Part shown: in pieces, positions 15,910 through 25,333 of the stretch
Layout: each line of letters begins with the position of its first letter
Numbering within the stretch: the stretch's first letter is position 1
Source: Pseudobowmanella sp964228145
GTDB lineage: Bacteria > Pseudomonadota > Gammaproteobacteria > Enterobacterales > Alteromonadaceae
Reading direction: 5' to 3'
Assembly: GCA_964228145.1 (NCBI GenBank)
Contig: CAXQZJ010000174.1
Span: forward strand, 1 to 40,775
DNA: 40,775 nucleotides
The notes under the pieces: generated by a model
The model's database searches: none
Told to the model about the DNA's origin: nothing
Seen by the model: the letters and a program-made list of their open reading frames with translations, nothing else
Program-made: the position numbers and the translations under genes

Positions 15910-16683
15910 CTAGAACAAGTCTTTTAGCTTTTCTTTGCCTTTTTCCAGCAGTTCATCTTTTTTCTCGTCTAGTTGCTGCTGCGCTTTGCGCTTAACCTCG
16001 TCCGCCACAATGTCTTTCACCTGCTGCTTCGCTTGCCTTACGATGTTATCCAGCATTTTCTGTACAATCACACTGCCTACCTGATCCGCCGGTAAGCCAT
16101 CAGGTTGACCAATGGCGCCGGCATTAAAGGTAGGTAAGCTTACTTCATAGATTTTTTTATCCAGTTCCACACCTTCAATCACCAATTTTTCAGCATTCAG
16201 CGTGAGTTTGACGTTACTGATAGTCACCGCATCAACGATCAACAAGGGGGCTGCCCCCTCTTTTTCGGTGGGTTGATTACTTTGTTCCGGTAATGTAGCC
16301 ATTAAATGATCTTTGATCACCATTAGGTTAGCATTTCCCTCGGCGTCCAGCTCAAACAGGACCTCAGGTGCGTCCAAAGTGATTTCTTCAATCCGGTAAG
16401 GCTCTTGCATTTGGCCGGCAATATCCACAGTGATGGCGCCGAGACTAAAGGCATCTTCTGCTGAAAAGCCATCAGGATTCTCGACATCAATATCATGGAT
16501 AACCATCTTGCCCTCTGAAAACTGTAAATCAACGCTGGCGACGCTCACTTGTGTCCCCAGATACCGTTCACCCTGTGATTCAATTTGCGTTCGGATAAAA
16601 TCATTTGCACCTGAAGCAAAATAAACCACTGCACCAGCGACCGCCGCAATTAACACGACAATGACCATTAATAACTTTTTCAT
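15910..16683 (-). CDS. AsmA-like membrane-anchored periplasmic protein
   Basis: A 257-residue protein with one N-terminal membrane anchor (KKLLMVIVVLIAAVAGAVVYF, about 2-23) and a periplasmic beta-rich part. ESQGERYLGTQVSVASVDLQFSEGKMVI-type text followed by repeated DIDVENPDGF and LDAPEVLFEL motifs is typical of short AsmA/DUF748-like proteins. The family includes lipid-transfer and envelope assembly proteins, but small members are uncharacterised. The last 50 residues are strongly charged, Lys/Glu-rich and probably coiled-coil (KRKAQQQLDEKKDELLEKG). The ATG has GGAAGC upstream. It appears monocistronic, with a terminator after it and the M16 peptidase divergent. Confidence 0.8.
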   Translation of the reverse strand: MKKLLMVIVVLIAAVAGAVVYFASGANDFIRTQIESQGERYLGTQVSVASVDLQFSEGKMVIHDIDVENPDGFSAEDAFSLGAITVDIAGQMQEPYRIEEITLDAPEVLFELDAEGNANLMVIKDHLMATLPEQSNQPTEKEGAAPLLIVDAVTISNVKLTLNAEKLVIEGVELDKKIYEVSLPTFNAGAIGQPDGLPADQVGSVIVQKMLDNIVRQAKQQVKDIVADEVKRKAQQQLDEKKDELLEKGKEKLKDLF

Positions 16684-16917
16684 AGAGCTTCCTTACCAGA
16701 TTTAATGCGTTGCTGGGCTTGCGCCCGCACATTATTCAAAAGTGACTGAGCACAGATTAATTTGTCGCCAACATAAAATCAACGCAGCAGAAGTGATCCG
16801 AATCGACGGCGTAAAAGTGTAACTGTTCGTTACATACACTTTATTCTGCTTTCAGATAGAGTAAATTGGGTAACGTTGGCGCACTTTGCGCTTTAACCAG
16901 GGAAAACGGAGATAATT

Positions 16918-19782
16918 ATGCGATTACTTGGCGTCGCGTTAGTCGGCATTGCCACCCTCTCGGGCTGTGCAAAAGACGACACGCAAACCACCAGTAACTT
17001 GCCAGAAGCCACAATACCTGCAGGAGTTTCACTTGTTGAGAATCATGTAGCAAAAGATGGCCAGTTGGCGATTCCATATAAAAAATACAAATTGGATAAC
17101 GGATTAACTGTTGTCCTTCACGAAGATAAATCGGATCCTTTAGTCCATGTTGACGTCACTTACCATGTTGGCTCAGCACGGGAAGAAGTAGGTAAATCCG
17201 GCTTTGCCCACTTTTTTGAACATATGATGTTCCAGGGCTCTGAAAATGTTGCCGATGAGCAGCATTTCAAAATCGTCACTGAATCAGGTGGTACCCTTAA
17301 TGGTACAACCAATACCGACCGAACCAACTACTTCCAAACGGTACCTAAAAACCAATTGGAAAAAATGTTGTGGTTAGAGTCTGACCGTATGGGCTATTTG
17401 TTAGGTGCGGTTACTCAGGAAAAATTTGAAGTACAACGTGCCACGGTTAAAAACGAGCGCGGTCAGCGTGTTGATAACCAACCCTACGGCCAATTGTGGG
17501 AAAAGGCCGGAGAAGCAATGTATCCGGCGGGTCACCCCTACTCATGGAGCACCATTGGCTATGTTGAAGATTTAGATCGTGTAGATGTTAATGATCTTAA
17601 AGCCTTCTTCTTGCGCTGGTACGGTCCAAACAATGCCACCCTTACCATTGGTGGTGACATCGATGAAGCACAAACCCTGGCTTGGATCGTTAAATACTTC
17701 GGTGACATTCCTCGTGGCCCGGAAGTCGTTGACGCCCCCAAACAGCCTGCCGTTTTGGAAGAAAGTCGCTACCTGACTCACGAAGACCGAGTGCACATGC
17801 CGCTATTATGGTGGTCAATGCCTACCGTTTATGCACGCCATGAAGATGAGCCAGCATTAGATGTATTGGCGAACATTCTTGGTGGTGGTAAAACGTCTTT
17901 GTTTTACAAAAACCTGGTAAAAACTGGTTCAGCTGTGCAGGCCAGTGTATTCCACCAGTGTCGTGAATTAGCGTGTGAGTTTGTTCTTTACTCTCTAGCC
18001 AACCCAGCTCGCGTAAAAGGCTTAGCCGAGCTAAACGAGGTTATGGAAAAAACGTTCGCTGAATTCGAGCAACGCGGTGTGACTGAAGACGATTTAAACC
18101 GGACTAAGATGGATATCGAAGCCGGTAAAATCTTTGGTCTGCAAACTGTACGAGGCAAGGTGTCAACCTTGGCTTTAGCCGAAACCTTGTATCAAACGCC
18201 TGATCAGGTTCAGGCTGACATTGACCGTTATGCGGCAGTAACCAAAGAAGACGTCATGCGCGTTTACAACAAGTACATCAAAGGTCAGCACAAAGTCGTG
18301 TTGAGCATCGTACCTGAAGGTAAAACCGAAATGGCTGCGGCTGAGCCGACGTTTGAATTTGAACGTGAGCTAACCGATATTACCCGTGTAAGTGAAGACG
18401 ATTTGGAGTTACGCATTGCGCCTGAGAACTTTGACCGCTCTAAATTACCTCCTGCAGGTGAAAATCCGGAAACCAAAGTTCCTGAGTTTTGGCAGTCTGA
18501 GCTGGCAAACGGTATCGACGTTGTTGGTACCTTAAATGACGAAACACCCACTGTTTATTTGCAAATCAACCTCGAAGGCGGTGCGTTACTTGACCCTGCT
18601 GACAAGGCCGGATTAGCCAGCATGACAGCGGCAATGATGAATGAAGCTACTGAGAACTTCACCAATGAAGAGCTTGCCAACCAGTTAAATCTGCTAGGTA
18701 GCTCAATCAGTGTGTCGGCCTCAGGCCGCTACACCACCATCAATGTCAGTGCACTAACCAAAAACCTGGATGCCACTTTAACATTGTTGGAAGAAAAGCT
18801 GTTCCGTCCTAAATTTGACGAAGCAGACTTCAACCGACTGAAAGCCCAAACGTTGCAAAGCATTCAGCAGTCTATGAAAGACGCCGGCACACTGGGCAGT
18901 TTAGCCCGTCTTGAAGTCATGTATGGCAAGCAGAACCGCATTGGTCTGCCTAACGGCGGTACCATGAGCACAGTGAATGCGATTACGCTGGATGATGTAA
19001 AAGGCTTTTATAAGCAGTATTACTCACCGGCTAAAGCAAACATCATTGTGGTCGGTGATTTGCAGCAAGCTCAGGTTATGCCAAAATTGACGTTCCTCAG
19101 CCAATGGCAAGGAAACGAGTATGCCTTACCAACTTACTCTGATTTCCCTCAGTACGAAGGTCCGTCAATTTATTTCGTGAATAAACCAGGTGCGGCGCAA
19201 TCAGTGGTTACCTTGGTTAAGCATGCCATGCCATTTGATAAGCACGGTGAATATTACCGCAGCTACCTGATGAACTTCCCACTGGGTGGTGCGTTCAATA
19301 GCCGTATCAACCTTAATCTGCGTGAAGATAAAGGCTACACCTACGGTGCCCGGGCTGGTTTCCGCGGTGATAAGGAGCGTGGTAGCTTCAGCATGAGTGC
19401 ATCGGTGAAAAAAGAAAACACCGGTGACACCCTGACTGAAATGCTCAAAGAACTGACACAATATCAAGCAGAGGGTATGACTGATGAAGAGTTGGCGTTT
19501 ATGCGTCAGGCTATCGGTCAATCTGACGCACTGAAATACGAGTCATTAGGTCAAAAAGCAGGCTTCTTACGCATGTTACTAACCTACGACATGCAACCTG
19601 CTGATATTGAAAAGCGTAATGCGTTAGTGCAAACCATCAGCAAAGCTGAATTGAATGCATTAGCCAGCAAACACGTGGATCCTGCATCAATGCAAATCAT
19701 CATTGTTGGTGACAAAGAAACCGTACTTCCTCAGTTAGCGGGCTTTGACTACACAATCAATGAAATGACGATTAACCCTTAA
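16918..19782 (+). CDS. M16 family zinc metallopeptidase lipoprotein (pitrilysin-like, two domains)
   Basis: A 954-residue predicted lipoprotein: signal MRLLGVALVGIATLSGC with lipobox LSGC at C17. The N-terminal M16 domain carries the inverted zinc motif HFFEH (98-102) and a downstream Glu ligand near 180 (VKNERGQ). The second half (about 520-950) is an M16 C-terminal domain without HxxEH, including GGAFNSRINLNLREDKGYTYGA, the substrate-side RxxxGxxY-like region. This is the typical one-chain architecture of bacterial M16 peptidases, which degrade peptides in the periplasm. The ATG has CGGAGAT upstream. A terminator follows. Its natural substrate is unknown, and no partner subunit is adjacent. 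Confidence 0.93.
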   Translation: MRLLGVALVGIATLSGCAKDDTQTTSNLPEATIPAGVSLVENHVAKDGQLAIPYKKYKLDNGLTVVLHEDKSDPLVHVDVTYHVGSAREEVGKSGFAHFFEHMMFQGSENVADEQHFKIVTESGGTLNGTTNTDRTNYFQTVPKNQLEKMLWLESDRMGYLLGAVTQEKFEVQRATVKNERGQRVDNQPYGQLWEKAGEAMYPAGHPYSWSTIGYVEDLDRVDVNDLKAFFLRWYGPNNATLTIGGDIDEAQTLAWIVKYFGDIPRGPEVVDAPKQPAVLEESRYLTHEDRVHMPLLWWSMPTVYARHEDEPALDVLANILGGGKTSLFYKNLVKTGSAVQASVFHQCRELACEFVLYSLANPARVKGLAELNEVMEKTFAEFEQRGVTEDDLNRTKMDIEAGKIFGLQTVRGKVSTLALAETLYQTPDQVQADIDRYAAVTKEDVMRVYNKYIKGQHKVVLSIVPEGKTEMAAAEPTFEFERELTDITRVSEDDLELRIAPENFDRSKLPPAGENPETKVPEFWQSELANGIDVVGTLNDETPTVYLQINLEGGALLDPADKAGLASMTAAMMNEATENFTNEELANQLNLLGSSISVSASGRYTTINVSALTKNLDATLTLLEEKLFRPKFDEADFNRLKAQTLQSIQQSMKDAGTLGSLARLEVMYGKQNRIGLPNGGTMSTVNAITLDDVKGFYKQYYSPAKANIIVVGDLQQAQVMPKLTFLSQWQGNEYALPTYSDFPQYEGPSIYFVNKPGAAQSVVTLVKHAMPFDKHGEYYRSYLMNFPLGGAFNSRINLNLREDKGYTYGARAGFRGDKERGSFSMSASVKKENTGDTLTEMLKELTQYQAEGMTDEELAFMRQAIGQSDALKYESLGQKAGFLRMLLTYDMQPADIEKRNALVQTISKAELNALASKHVDPASMQIIIVGDKETVLPQLAGFDYTINEMTINP

Positions 19783-19801
19783 TTTCTGGGGTAGCCTGGA
19801 T

Positions 19802-19833
19802 AAAACGGTGGCAGTTGCCACCGTTTTTTTTTT
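19802..19833 (+). terminator. Terminator after the M16 peptidase gene
   Basis: An ACGGTGGC/GCCACCGT stem (19805-19812 with 19817-19824) is followed by a run of T residues. Confidence 0.92.
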
Positions 19834-19925
19834 GCTTTCAAAAACATAGCGTAACAAACTATTCCTTGTTCACATTGCATAATAACGTATGCTTTTGTCG
19901 ACATTTGAACTGACAGAACCTATCC

Positions 19926-21008
19926 ATGCCCTACGCCATTTTTGTATTGACTGCACTTTTACTGCTAAGTGGTTGCGCCAGCAACCAGGTCACTCGTTTA
20001 GACGGTCCGCAAACTCAGGTGCGTCTGGAGCCCAACAGCAATGGTCAACGGTTCGATAATTTGTATCCCGGCAAGCCCAGTTACCCGCTGACGTGCGACA
20101 AGAATTGTTATGCTCCTCGCACCGATATCCAATGCTTATCGCCGATGGAGCAATGTCAGTTCACAGCTCAACAGTCACCACCCACTGTTAACAGTGGTTT
20201 TTCTATTCAATGGTTAGGCCATGCCAGTTTTTATATTAAACATGCGAGTGGCACATCGGTGTTAATTGACCCGGTTTCACAACAATTCGATTGGCCGGTT
20301 GACTGGGGGTTCAGGTTGGCCGCCGGCTTTTTCCGGAACGAGCCTGAATGGATAAACGCCAAGCAGCGACAAGATCTCGACGCGGTGCTTTACTCCCACA
20401 TTCATTACGACCACTTTAATAAGGCGGACATCGATAACATAGGCACAGGTCCAGAATACCTTGTACCACTTGGCTTTGCAGAGCACTTCCCCAGTGGCGG
20501 TTATCGAATCACCGAAGCTGCCTGGTTTGCTCAGAAGCAAGTCCGTGACTTAACCATGCATTTCGTGCCGGCCAACCATTTCAGTAATCGAATTTGGGTC
20601 CCGTTTATTTATGAAGATGATGATAAGACCTTGTGGGGTGGCTGGATTCTCGAGTACCAAGGAAAAACCCTGTTTTTTGCGGGGGATACAGGCTATTCCC
20701 CCCATTTCAAAGATATAAACCGCAGATATGGCCAAATAGATGTTTGTTTGCTGCCTATTGCTTCTTATCATCACCCCGAAAATGGCAATTGGTATCGCTA
20801 CGTGCATACAACACCGGAAGATGCCCTTATCGCCGCGCAAGAGTTAGGCTGTAAGGTAATGATCCCGTGGGGTTATGGCAATGCCAGCTGGAAGATGGGC
20901 GATGTATCCAGCCATTCCGCGCTATTTCGCCTGTTAAACATGCACGAAAGAACAGACAGTCCAATTCAACTACATATTCTTAACGAAGGAGAACAAATTT
21001 CACTGTGA
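19926..21008 (+). CDS. Metallo-beta-lactamase-fold lipoprotein (NAPE-PLD/UlaG-like hydrolase)
   Basis: A 360-residue protein with a lipoprotein signal (MPYAIFVLTALLLLSGC, C17). The mature part begins with about 70 residues holding four cysteines (C57, C61, C70, C77), then an MBL domain: IQWLGHASFYIK (94-105), VLIDP (112-116), the metal motif SHIHYDH (157-163), FAGDTGYSP, and a late His in LLPIASYHHPE. The WLGHAS start and large size resemble the NAPE-PLD-like branch, which cleaves phosphodiester bonds in phospholipids, but the substrate is not proven. Its stop overlaps the end of the convergent serine hydrolase gene by 9 bp with no terminator between. Confidence 0.88.
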   Translation: MPYAIFVLTALLLLSGCASNQVTRLDGPQTQVRLEPNSNGQRFDNLYPGKPSYPLTCDKNCYAPRTDIQCLSPMEQCQFTAQQSPPTVNSGFSIQWLGHASFYIKHASGTSVLIDPVSQQFDWPVDWGFRLAAGFFRNEPEWINAKQRQDLDAVLYSHIHYDHFNKADIDNIGTGPEYLVPLGFAEHFPSGGYRITEAAWFAQKQVRDLTMHFVPANHFSNRIWVPFIYEDDDKTLWGGWILEYQGKTLFFAGDTGYSPHFKDINRRYGQIDVCLLPIASYHHPENGNWYRYVHTTPEDALIAAQELGCKVMIPWGYGNASWKMGDVSSHSALFRLLNMHERTDSPIQLHILNEGEQISL

Positions 21009-22031
21009 CGATTGGTCTCTGAGTAAGTCAACCAGCCTTTCATAATAGACTTCGGTCAGCTGCCAGGATTGATCACCACTGGTATTGATAAACTGAATAA
21101 CCACACTATCTATGTCTGGGTGATATCGGGCAATACTTGAATAACCGGGTAACAATCCCGTGTGATTTAGGGGGTACAACTGCAGGTATATTTGTTGCGC
21201 TGTGTCGCCCAGCAAGGTGCCATCATTCAGAGCGCGGAGAAAACGCCCGGTGTCTTCGATGCTTGCAATCATGCCACCATAATCCACCGCTTTAATATCC
21301 AACGGATACTCCAGCGTATAGCCACTCATTAAGCGTGGTAACCCCGCCTCCTCTATCGAGAAAAACGTATTATTCAGTGATAATGGTTGCAAGATATGTT
21401 GCCTTACATATCCAGCATAAGACTGTCCGCTAACCCGCTCTATGATTTCATGCAGTAATAAATAATTAGTATTCGAGTACTCATAATCGGCCCCAGGTTT
21501 AAAACTGGCCGGCACGTCTTCGATCAATCCAATCAATTGGTCCGTGGTAGTTTGTGGCTCAGCCCAATTGTAATCAGTTTGGTCCATATAGTTGGGAATA
21601 CCACTGCGATGACTGACCAACATCCGCACAGTGATCTGCTCGCTGTTCTCAATGCGTGGCGCCAATGCCGGAAGATACTCCGCAAGGGTGGCGTCCAGCC
21701 TTAACCTTCCTTGTTCAACCAACTGGGTCACACTAACCGCTTTAAAGAGCTTGGCGATGCTGGCAATTTTAAATAATAGATCGCCTTCTACCGGCGTTTG
21801 CTGTTGTTTATTGTTCAAGCCGGATACGTAGATCTCGCCCATCTGCTGGCCTTGTTGAACATAAACAATCGCCCCCACCAGCTCCCCACTGGTAACCTGT
21901 CGCATATGCGTCTCGATACTATCTGGTGCAGGCGATAAATAGGCAATCAATACGGCCCATGGAACCGCTACAGCGGCATAAACCAGACTGGCGGCAGTCA
22001 GTATAAGGGTGATCTTTTGCTTTAATTTCAT
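21000..22031 (-). CDS. Serine hydrolase, beta-lactamase class C/penicillin-binding-like
   Basis: A 343-residue protein with an N-terminal hydrophobic segment (about 8-32) that may be a signal peptide or membrane anchor. Catalytic motifs are SxxK (S91-I-A-K94 in FKIASIAKLFKA) and YxN (Y185-S-N187 in YEYSNTNY), with LVSHRSGIPNY (139-149) typical of the family. The third KTG-like motif near the C-terminus is not obvious: the region reads HTGLLPGYSS. Members include esterases, D-aminopeptidases and low-activity beta-lactamases; the specific role is unknown. The ATG has GGAAACTT upstream. It sits downstream of the AraC regulator gene on the same strand (50 bp), so the two might be cotranscribed. 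Confidence 0.88.
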   Translation of the reverse strand: MKLKQKITLILTAASLVYAAVAVPWAVLIAYLSPAPDSIETHMRQVTSGELVGAIVYVQQGQQMGEIYVSGLNNKQQQTPVEGDLLFKIASIAKLFKAVSVTQLVEQGRLRLDATLAEYLPALAPRIENSEQITVRMLVSHRSGIPNYMDQTDYNWAEPQTTTDQLIGLIEDVPASFKPGADYEYSNTNYLLLHEIIERVSGQSYAGYVRQHILQPLSLNNTFFSIEEAGLPRLMSGYTLEYPLDIKAVDYGGMIASIEDTGRFLRALNDGTLLGDTAQQIYLQLYPLNHTGLLPGYSSIARYHPDIDSVVIQFINTSGDQSWQLTEVYYERLVDLLRDQSSQ

Positions 22032-22081
22032 TAAGTTTCCCTACTCGCGATGGCTTTGTCATGGCCGGTCATTGGTTATCT

Positions 22082-23050
22082 CTATTGCTGTTTAAACGCC
22101 CTGAAGTTTACTCCCGTCCAGCGTTTAAATGCTTTGGCAAAAGCGCTTTCATCACTGTAGCCCAACGCGACTGCCAGCGCAGCCTGAGTGGTATTCCCCT
22201 GGGCAATCAAGTCTAGCGTACACTGTCGCTTTGCCTGCTCTGAGAGCATTTTAAAATTAACACCATAATGAGCTAGGCGTCGATTCATTTGTCGCTCACT
22301 GATATTGAGCTGTTGTGCCAATTGCACTCTTCCCAGTGATGGTGTTTGTTTCAAGTGTGCGCTGACCTGTCCTAACCAATCAGACTTATCGAGATTCTCC
22401 AACTGTCTCTCAGCCACTCCAAGCATTTGTTCCCGCACTTCAGAATGACTCGGATTGACTGCACGCTGCCAATCGTGTGGATAAAAAATCAACGCATTCA
22501 CTTTACAACCAAACTGTACCTGACGAGTATCAAAAGCACGATAGTAACGCTCAGGGCTCGCAGGCATGGGGCGAGTCAAAAGCACATACTTGGGTCGCAG
22601 TTGCGTTGCCGATAACCAACGCGCGCCCTGTAAGGTACTGATCAAAATGGCATCTACCCGAATATCCCGTGCGATGGAAAACTCCGCCTGATATTGGAGC
22701 CCTTCAGCGCCGCCATACTGGTATGGATTAAACCGCCCTCCCTGTCCAACCAAGGACGAGAAGCGAATCAAGGCTTCAATAGCGGCTCCGAGATTAGGAC
22801 TACTGAGAACAAGATGCCCGAGAGTATCAAAATGACCAGGACGTAAATGAGCACCTATGGTCAGCCCAATAGCAGGATCTTTACTCTGACTGACAATCGC
22901 TGCCCACAATTCGTCTTGTACTGCCATTGGTAATCGCGTGTGCGAAGCATGGGAAAAAATAGCGCGCTTTAACAAGCCAGGCAGCACAATACCAGCGTCA
23001 CTGACCTGCTGGGCGATGGCTCGGGTAAAGGTGGGCGTGACGGTGAGCAT
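22082..23050 (-). CDS. AraC-family transcriptional regulator, divergent from the FMO operon
   Basis: A 322-residue regulator. The N-terminal part (about 10-195) fits the Arabinose_bd-type effector domain of OruR/VirS-like AraC proteins (ARDIRVDAILIS, SSPNLGAAIEALIRFSSLVG). The C-terminal part (about 220-320) holds two helix-turn-helix units: QLAQQLNISERQMNRRLAHYG and AALAVALGYSDESAFAKAFKRWTG. The ATG at 23048-23050 is preferred over a TTG seven codons upstream because GAGTG lies at proper distance. It is divergent from the FMO operon across 121 bp, the usual placement of a pathway-specific activator. Confidence 0.93.
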   Translation of the reverse strand: MLTVTPTFTRAIAQQVSDAGIVLPGLLKRAIFSHASHTRLPMAVQDELWAAIVSQSKDPAIGLTIGAHLRPGHFDTLGHLVLSSPNLGAAIEALIRFSSLVGQGGRFNPYQYGGAEGLQYQAEFSIARDIRVDAILISTLQGARWLSATQLRPKYVLLTRPMPASPERYYRAFDTRQVQFGCKVNALIFYPHDWQRAVNPSHSEVREQMLGVAERQLENLDKSDWLGQVSAHLKQTPSLGRVQLAQQLNISERQMNRRLAHYGVNFKMLSEQAKRQCTLDLIAQGNTTQAALAVALGYSDESAFAKAFKRWTGVNFRAFKQQ

Positions 23051-23171
23051 CTGATTACACTCAGTTAACAATTTGACCCATATTAACTAGTTTACGTCCC
23101 AAATAAACCATTATTTTACGCTTTTCCTGCTTATTATCCGTGGCATAGGTATCAATTACAGGAATAAAAAG

Positions 23172-24458
23172 ATGTTACCAGTGGTGGTGATCGGTGCAGG
23201 CCCCATGGGCTTGTGCAGTGTCCGGCGGTTAAAACAACAAGGCTTCGATGTGATTGGTTTCGAGATCCACGCCGATGTAGGTGGACTGTGGGATATCACC
23301 AGCCCAACGTCCACTATGTATCAGTCTGCTCATTTGATTTCGTCTAAATCCATGACTGAATTTGCAGACTTTCCAATGCGCCAAGATACCGCAACCTATC
23401 CTCGTCATGATGCAATGGCCGGCTATTTCCGCGATTATGCAACCCACTTTGATTTGTATAAGCACTACCGCTTTAACACCCGGGTAATATCGGTTAAACC
23501 ATACGGTGACAATTGGCAAGTCACAACCGAGTCTGAAGGCAAAACAGACAGTGTCACAGCACAAGCGGTATTGCTCGCTAATGGGACCTTACATAAACCC
23601 AATCTTATCACCCTTCCGGGCGATTTTAGCGGCAGCCTGATGCACTCCAGTGAATATAAATCAGCAGATTTATTTGCCGGCAAAGACGTGCTTATTATCG
23701 GCTGTGGAAACAGCGGTTGTGACATTGCCGTGGATGCGGTGCACCGGGCCCGCAGCGTCGATATGCTGGTGCGTCGAGGCTATTATTTCTTACCTAAATT
23801 TGTGATGGGCAGACCCACTGACACACTTGGTAGTAAAATTCGCCTGCCAAACAGATTAAAACAATGGGTTGATGGCACCTTGGTCCGGCTGATTTCAGGC
23901 AAGCCTTCAGATTTCGGCTTACCTGACCCAGATTACCGCATGTACGAGTCGCACCCTGTGGTTAATTCTATGTTTTTACATCATATCGGCCATGGCGATA
24001 TTGGCATCAAGAATGCCATAGAAGCAGTAAAGGATAACTCTGTGACCTTCAGCGATGGCACATCCAAGCGCTATGACCTTATTTTACAAGCGACAGGGTA
24101 TAAGCTGGATTTTCCATTTATTAACCCGCAACATCTAAATTGGCATGGTGACGCACCGGCGCTTTACCTGAACACCTTTACACCTGAGCATGATAATTTG
24201 TTTGTCATGGGAATGGTTGAAGCGTCTGGTCTGGGATGGCAAGGACGAGACGAGCAAGCAAAATTGGTCGCACAATATCTGCAGCAACGCCGGGACAACC
24301 CACAAATTGCCAAACGCTACTATCAGAAAGCGGTCGGCCTTTGCGAGCAAAAAATTGACGGGGGTCTGCATTACCTCAAGGTACCGCGCATGGCTTACTA
24401 CGTGCATAAGCAAGATTATTTAAAACAGTTGGCCAGCGACTTGGCGGAGTTACAGTAG
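23172..24458 (+). CDS. Flavin-containing monooxygenase / Baeyer-Villiger-type
   Basis: A 428-residue FAD- and NADPH-dependent monooxygenase. The FAD Rossmann motif is GAGPMG (8-13), DVGGLW is at 35-40, the FMO signature FxGxxxHxxxY is at 152-162 (FSGSLMHSSEY), and the NADPH motif GCGNSG is at 177-182. The Tyr ending the signature fits class B FMOs rather than type I Baeyer-Villiger enzymes (which end W-P/D), though some FMO-like proteins do Baeyer-Villiger chemistry. Such enzymes insert one oxygen into ketones, amines or sulfides. The ATG has AGGAATAAAAAG upstream. It is the first gene of a tight operon, with the transporter gene 2 bp downstream. Confidence 0.93.
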   Translation: MLPVVVIGAGPMGLCSVRRLKQQGFDVIGFEIHADVGGLWDITSPTSTMYQSAHLISSKSMTEFADFPMRQDTATYPRHDAMAGYFRDYATHFDLYKHYRFNTRVISVKPYGDNWQVTTESEGKTDSVTAQAVLLANGTLHKPNLITLPGDFSGSLMHSSEYKSADLFAGKDVLIIGCGNSGCDIAVDAVHRARSVDMLVRRGYYFLPKFVMGRPTDTLGSKIRLPNRLKQWVDGTLVRLISGKPSDFGLPDPDYRMYESHPVVNSMFLHHIGHGDIGIKNAIEAVKDNSVTFSDGTSKRYDLILQATGYKLDFPFINPQHLNWHGDAPALYLNTFTPEHDNLFVMGMVEASGLGWQGRDEQAKLVAQYLQQRRDNPQIAKRYYQKAVGLCEQKIDGGLHYLKVPRMAYYVHKQDYLKQLASDLAELQ

Positions 24459-24460
24459 CC

Positions 24461-25333
24461 ATGTCTCAATCCAGCCTTGTAATGTTAAATCTTATTCTCG
24501 CAGCAATGATGTTCGGCATTGCCCTGTCGTTAACCGCGAATGATTTTAAACGGGTTATTAATCAACCCAGAGCACCGGTTACCGGCTTGGTGGCGCAACT
24601 TGCGCTGTTGCCTTTGTTGAGTTTTATCCTCACTCTGATCTTGCCACTTTCCGCTGAAGTGGAATTGGGCATTTTGCTGGTCGGCAGTTGTCCCGGTGGA
24701 AGTTTCTCAAACATCATGACCTACCTGGCCCGCGGCAATACCGCATTATCAGTGAGCATGACAGCTGTCTCAAGCATTGCCGCCACGGTCGTTACGCCGA
24801 TCAACTTTGCTTTGTACGCGAGCCTGAATCCAGATACGGCTGCTCTTTTAACCCAAATAGCAATGCCCCTCGGCAACATTTTTATCATAGTTGGCTTGGT
24901 GCTGGGTGTTCCCCTCGCAAGCGGATTATGGGTAGCACGACGATGGCCGCGGTTTGCTTTGCAAAGCCAACGCTACTTTCGCTACGTTTCACTGGTTATT
25001 TTGTTCTCTTTTGTCGCCATCGCGCTGATCTCAAACTGGCAAGCGTTTGTCGATGGCGCCGGATTATTCCTGGCGATTGTGGTTGTTCACAACGCCATGG
25101 CGCTCGGTTTAGGCTATGTCTGCGCCCGTTTGGTCCGCTGTGATCACGCGGATACCAAGGCAATGACGCTGGAAGTCGGGATTCAAAACTCGGGGCTGGG
25201 GTTAGGCATTATCTTTACATTTTTCGCAGACTTACAAGGTATGGCCATTGTAGCCGCTGGCTGGGGAATATGGCATTTAATCTCAGGACTGGCGTTGAGT
25301 CGCTATTGGCACTACCAGCAGGAGTCGCTATGA
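24461..25333 (+). CDS. BASS family transporter (bile acid:sodium symporter-like)
   Basis: A 290-residue inner-membrane protein with about nine hydrophobic segments. The conserved BASS motifs are visible: GIALSLTANDFKRVI near the start, the crossover helix region LVGSCPGGSFSNIMTYLARGN (about residues 74-94) and the second one, LEVGIQNSGLGLGII (about 232-246). Family members import organic anions such as bile acids, pantoate or pyruvate with sodium. It begins 2 bp after the monooxygenase stop and overlaps the next gene by four bases (ATGA), so it belongs to the operon. This suggests that the operon acts on an imported anionic substrate. Confidence 0.93.
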   Translation: MSQSSLVMLNLILAAMMFGIALSLTANDFKRVINQPRAPVTGLVAQLALLPLLSFILTLILPLSAEVELGILLVGSCPGGSFSNIMTYLARGNTALSVSMTAVSSIAATVVTPINFALYASLNPDTAALLTQIAMPLGNIFIIVGLVLGVPLASGLWVARRWPRFALQSQRYFRYVSLVILFSFVAIALISNWQAFVDGAGLFLAIVVVHNAMALGLGYVCARLVRCDHADTKAMTLEVGIQNSGLGLGIIFTFFADLQGMAIVAAGWGIWHLISGLALSRYWHYQQESL

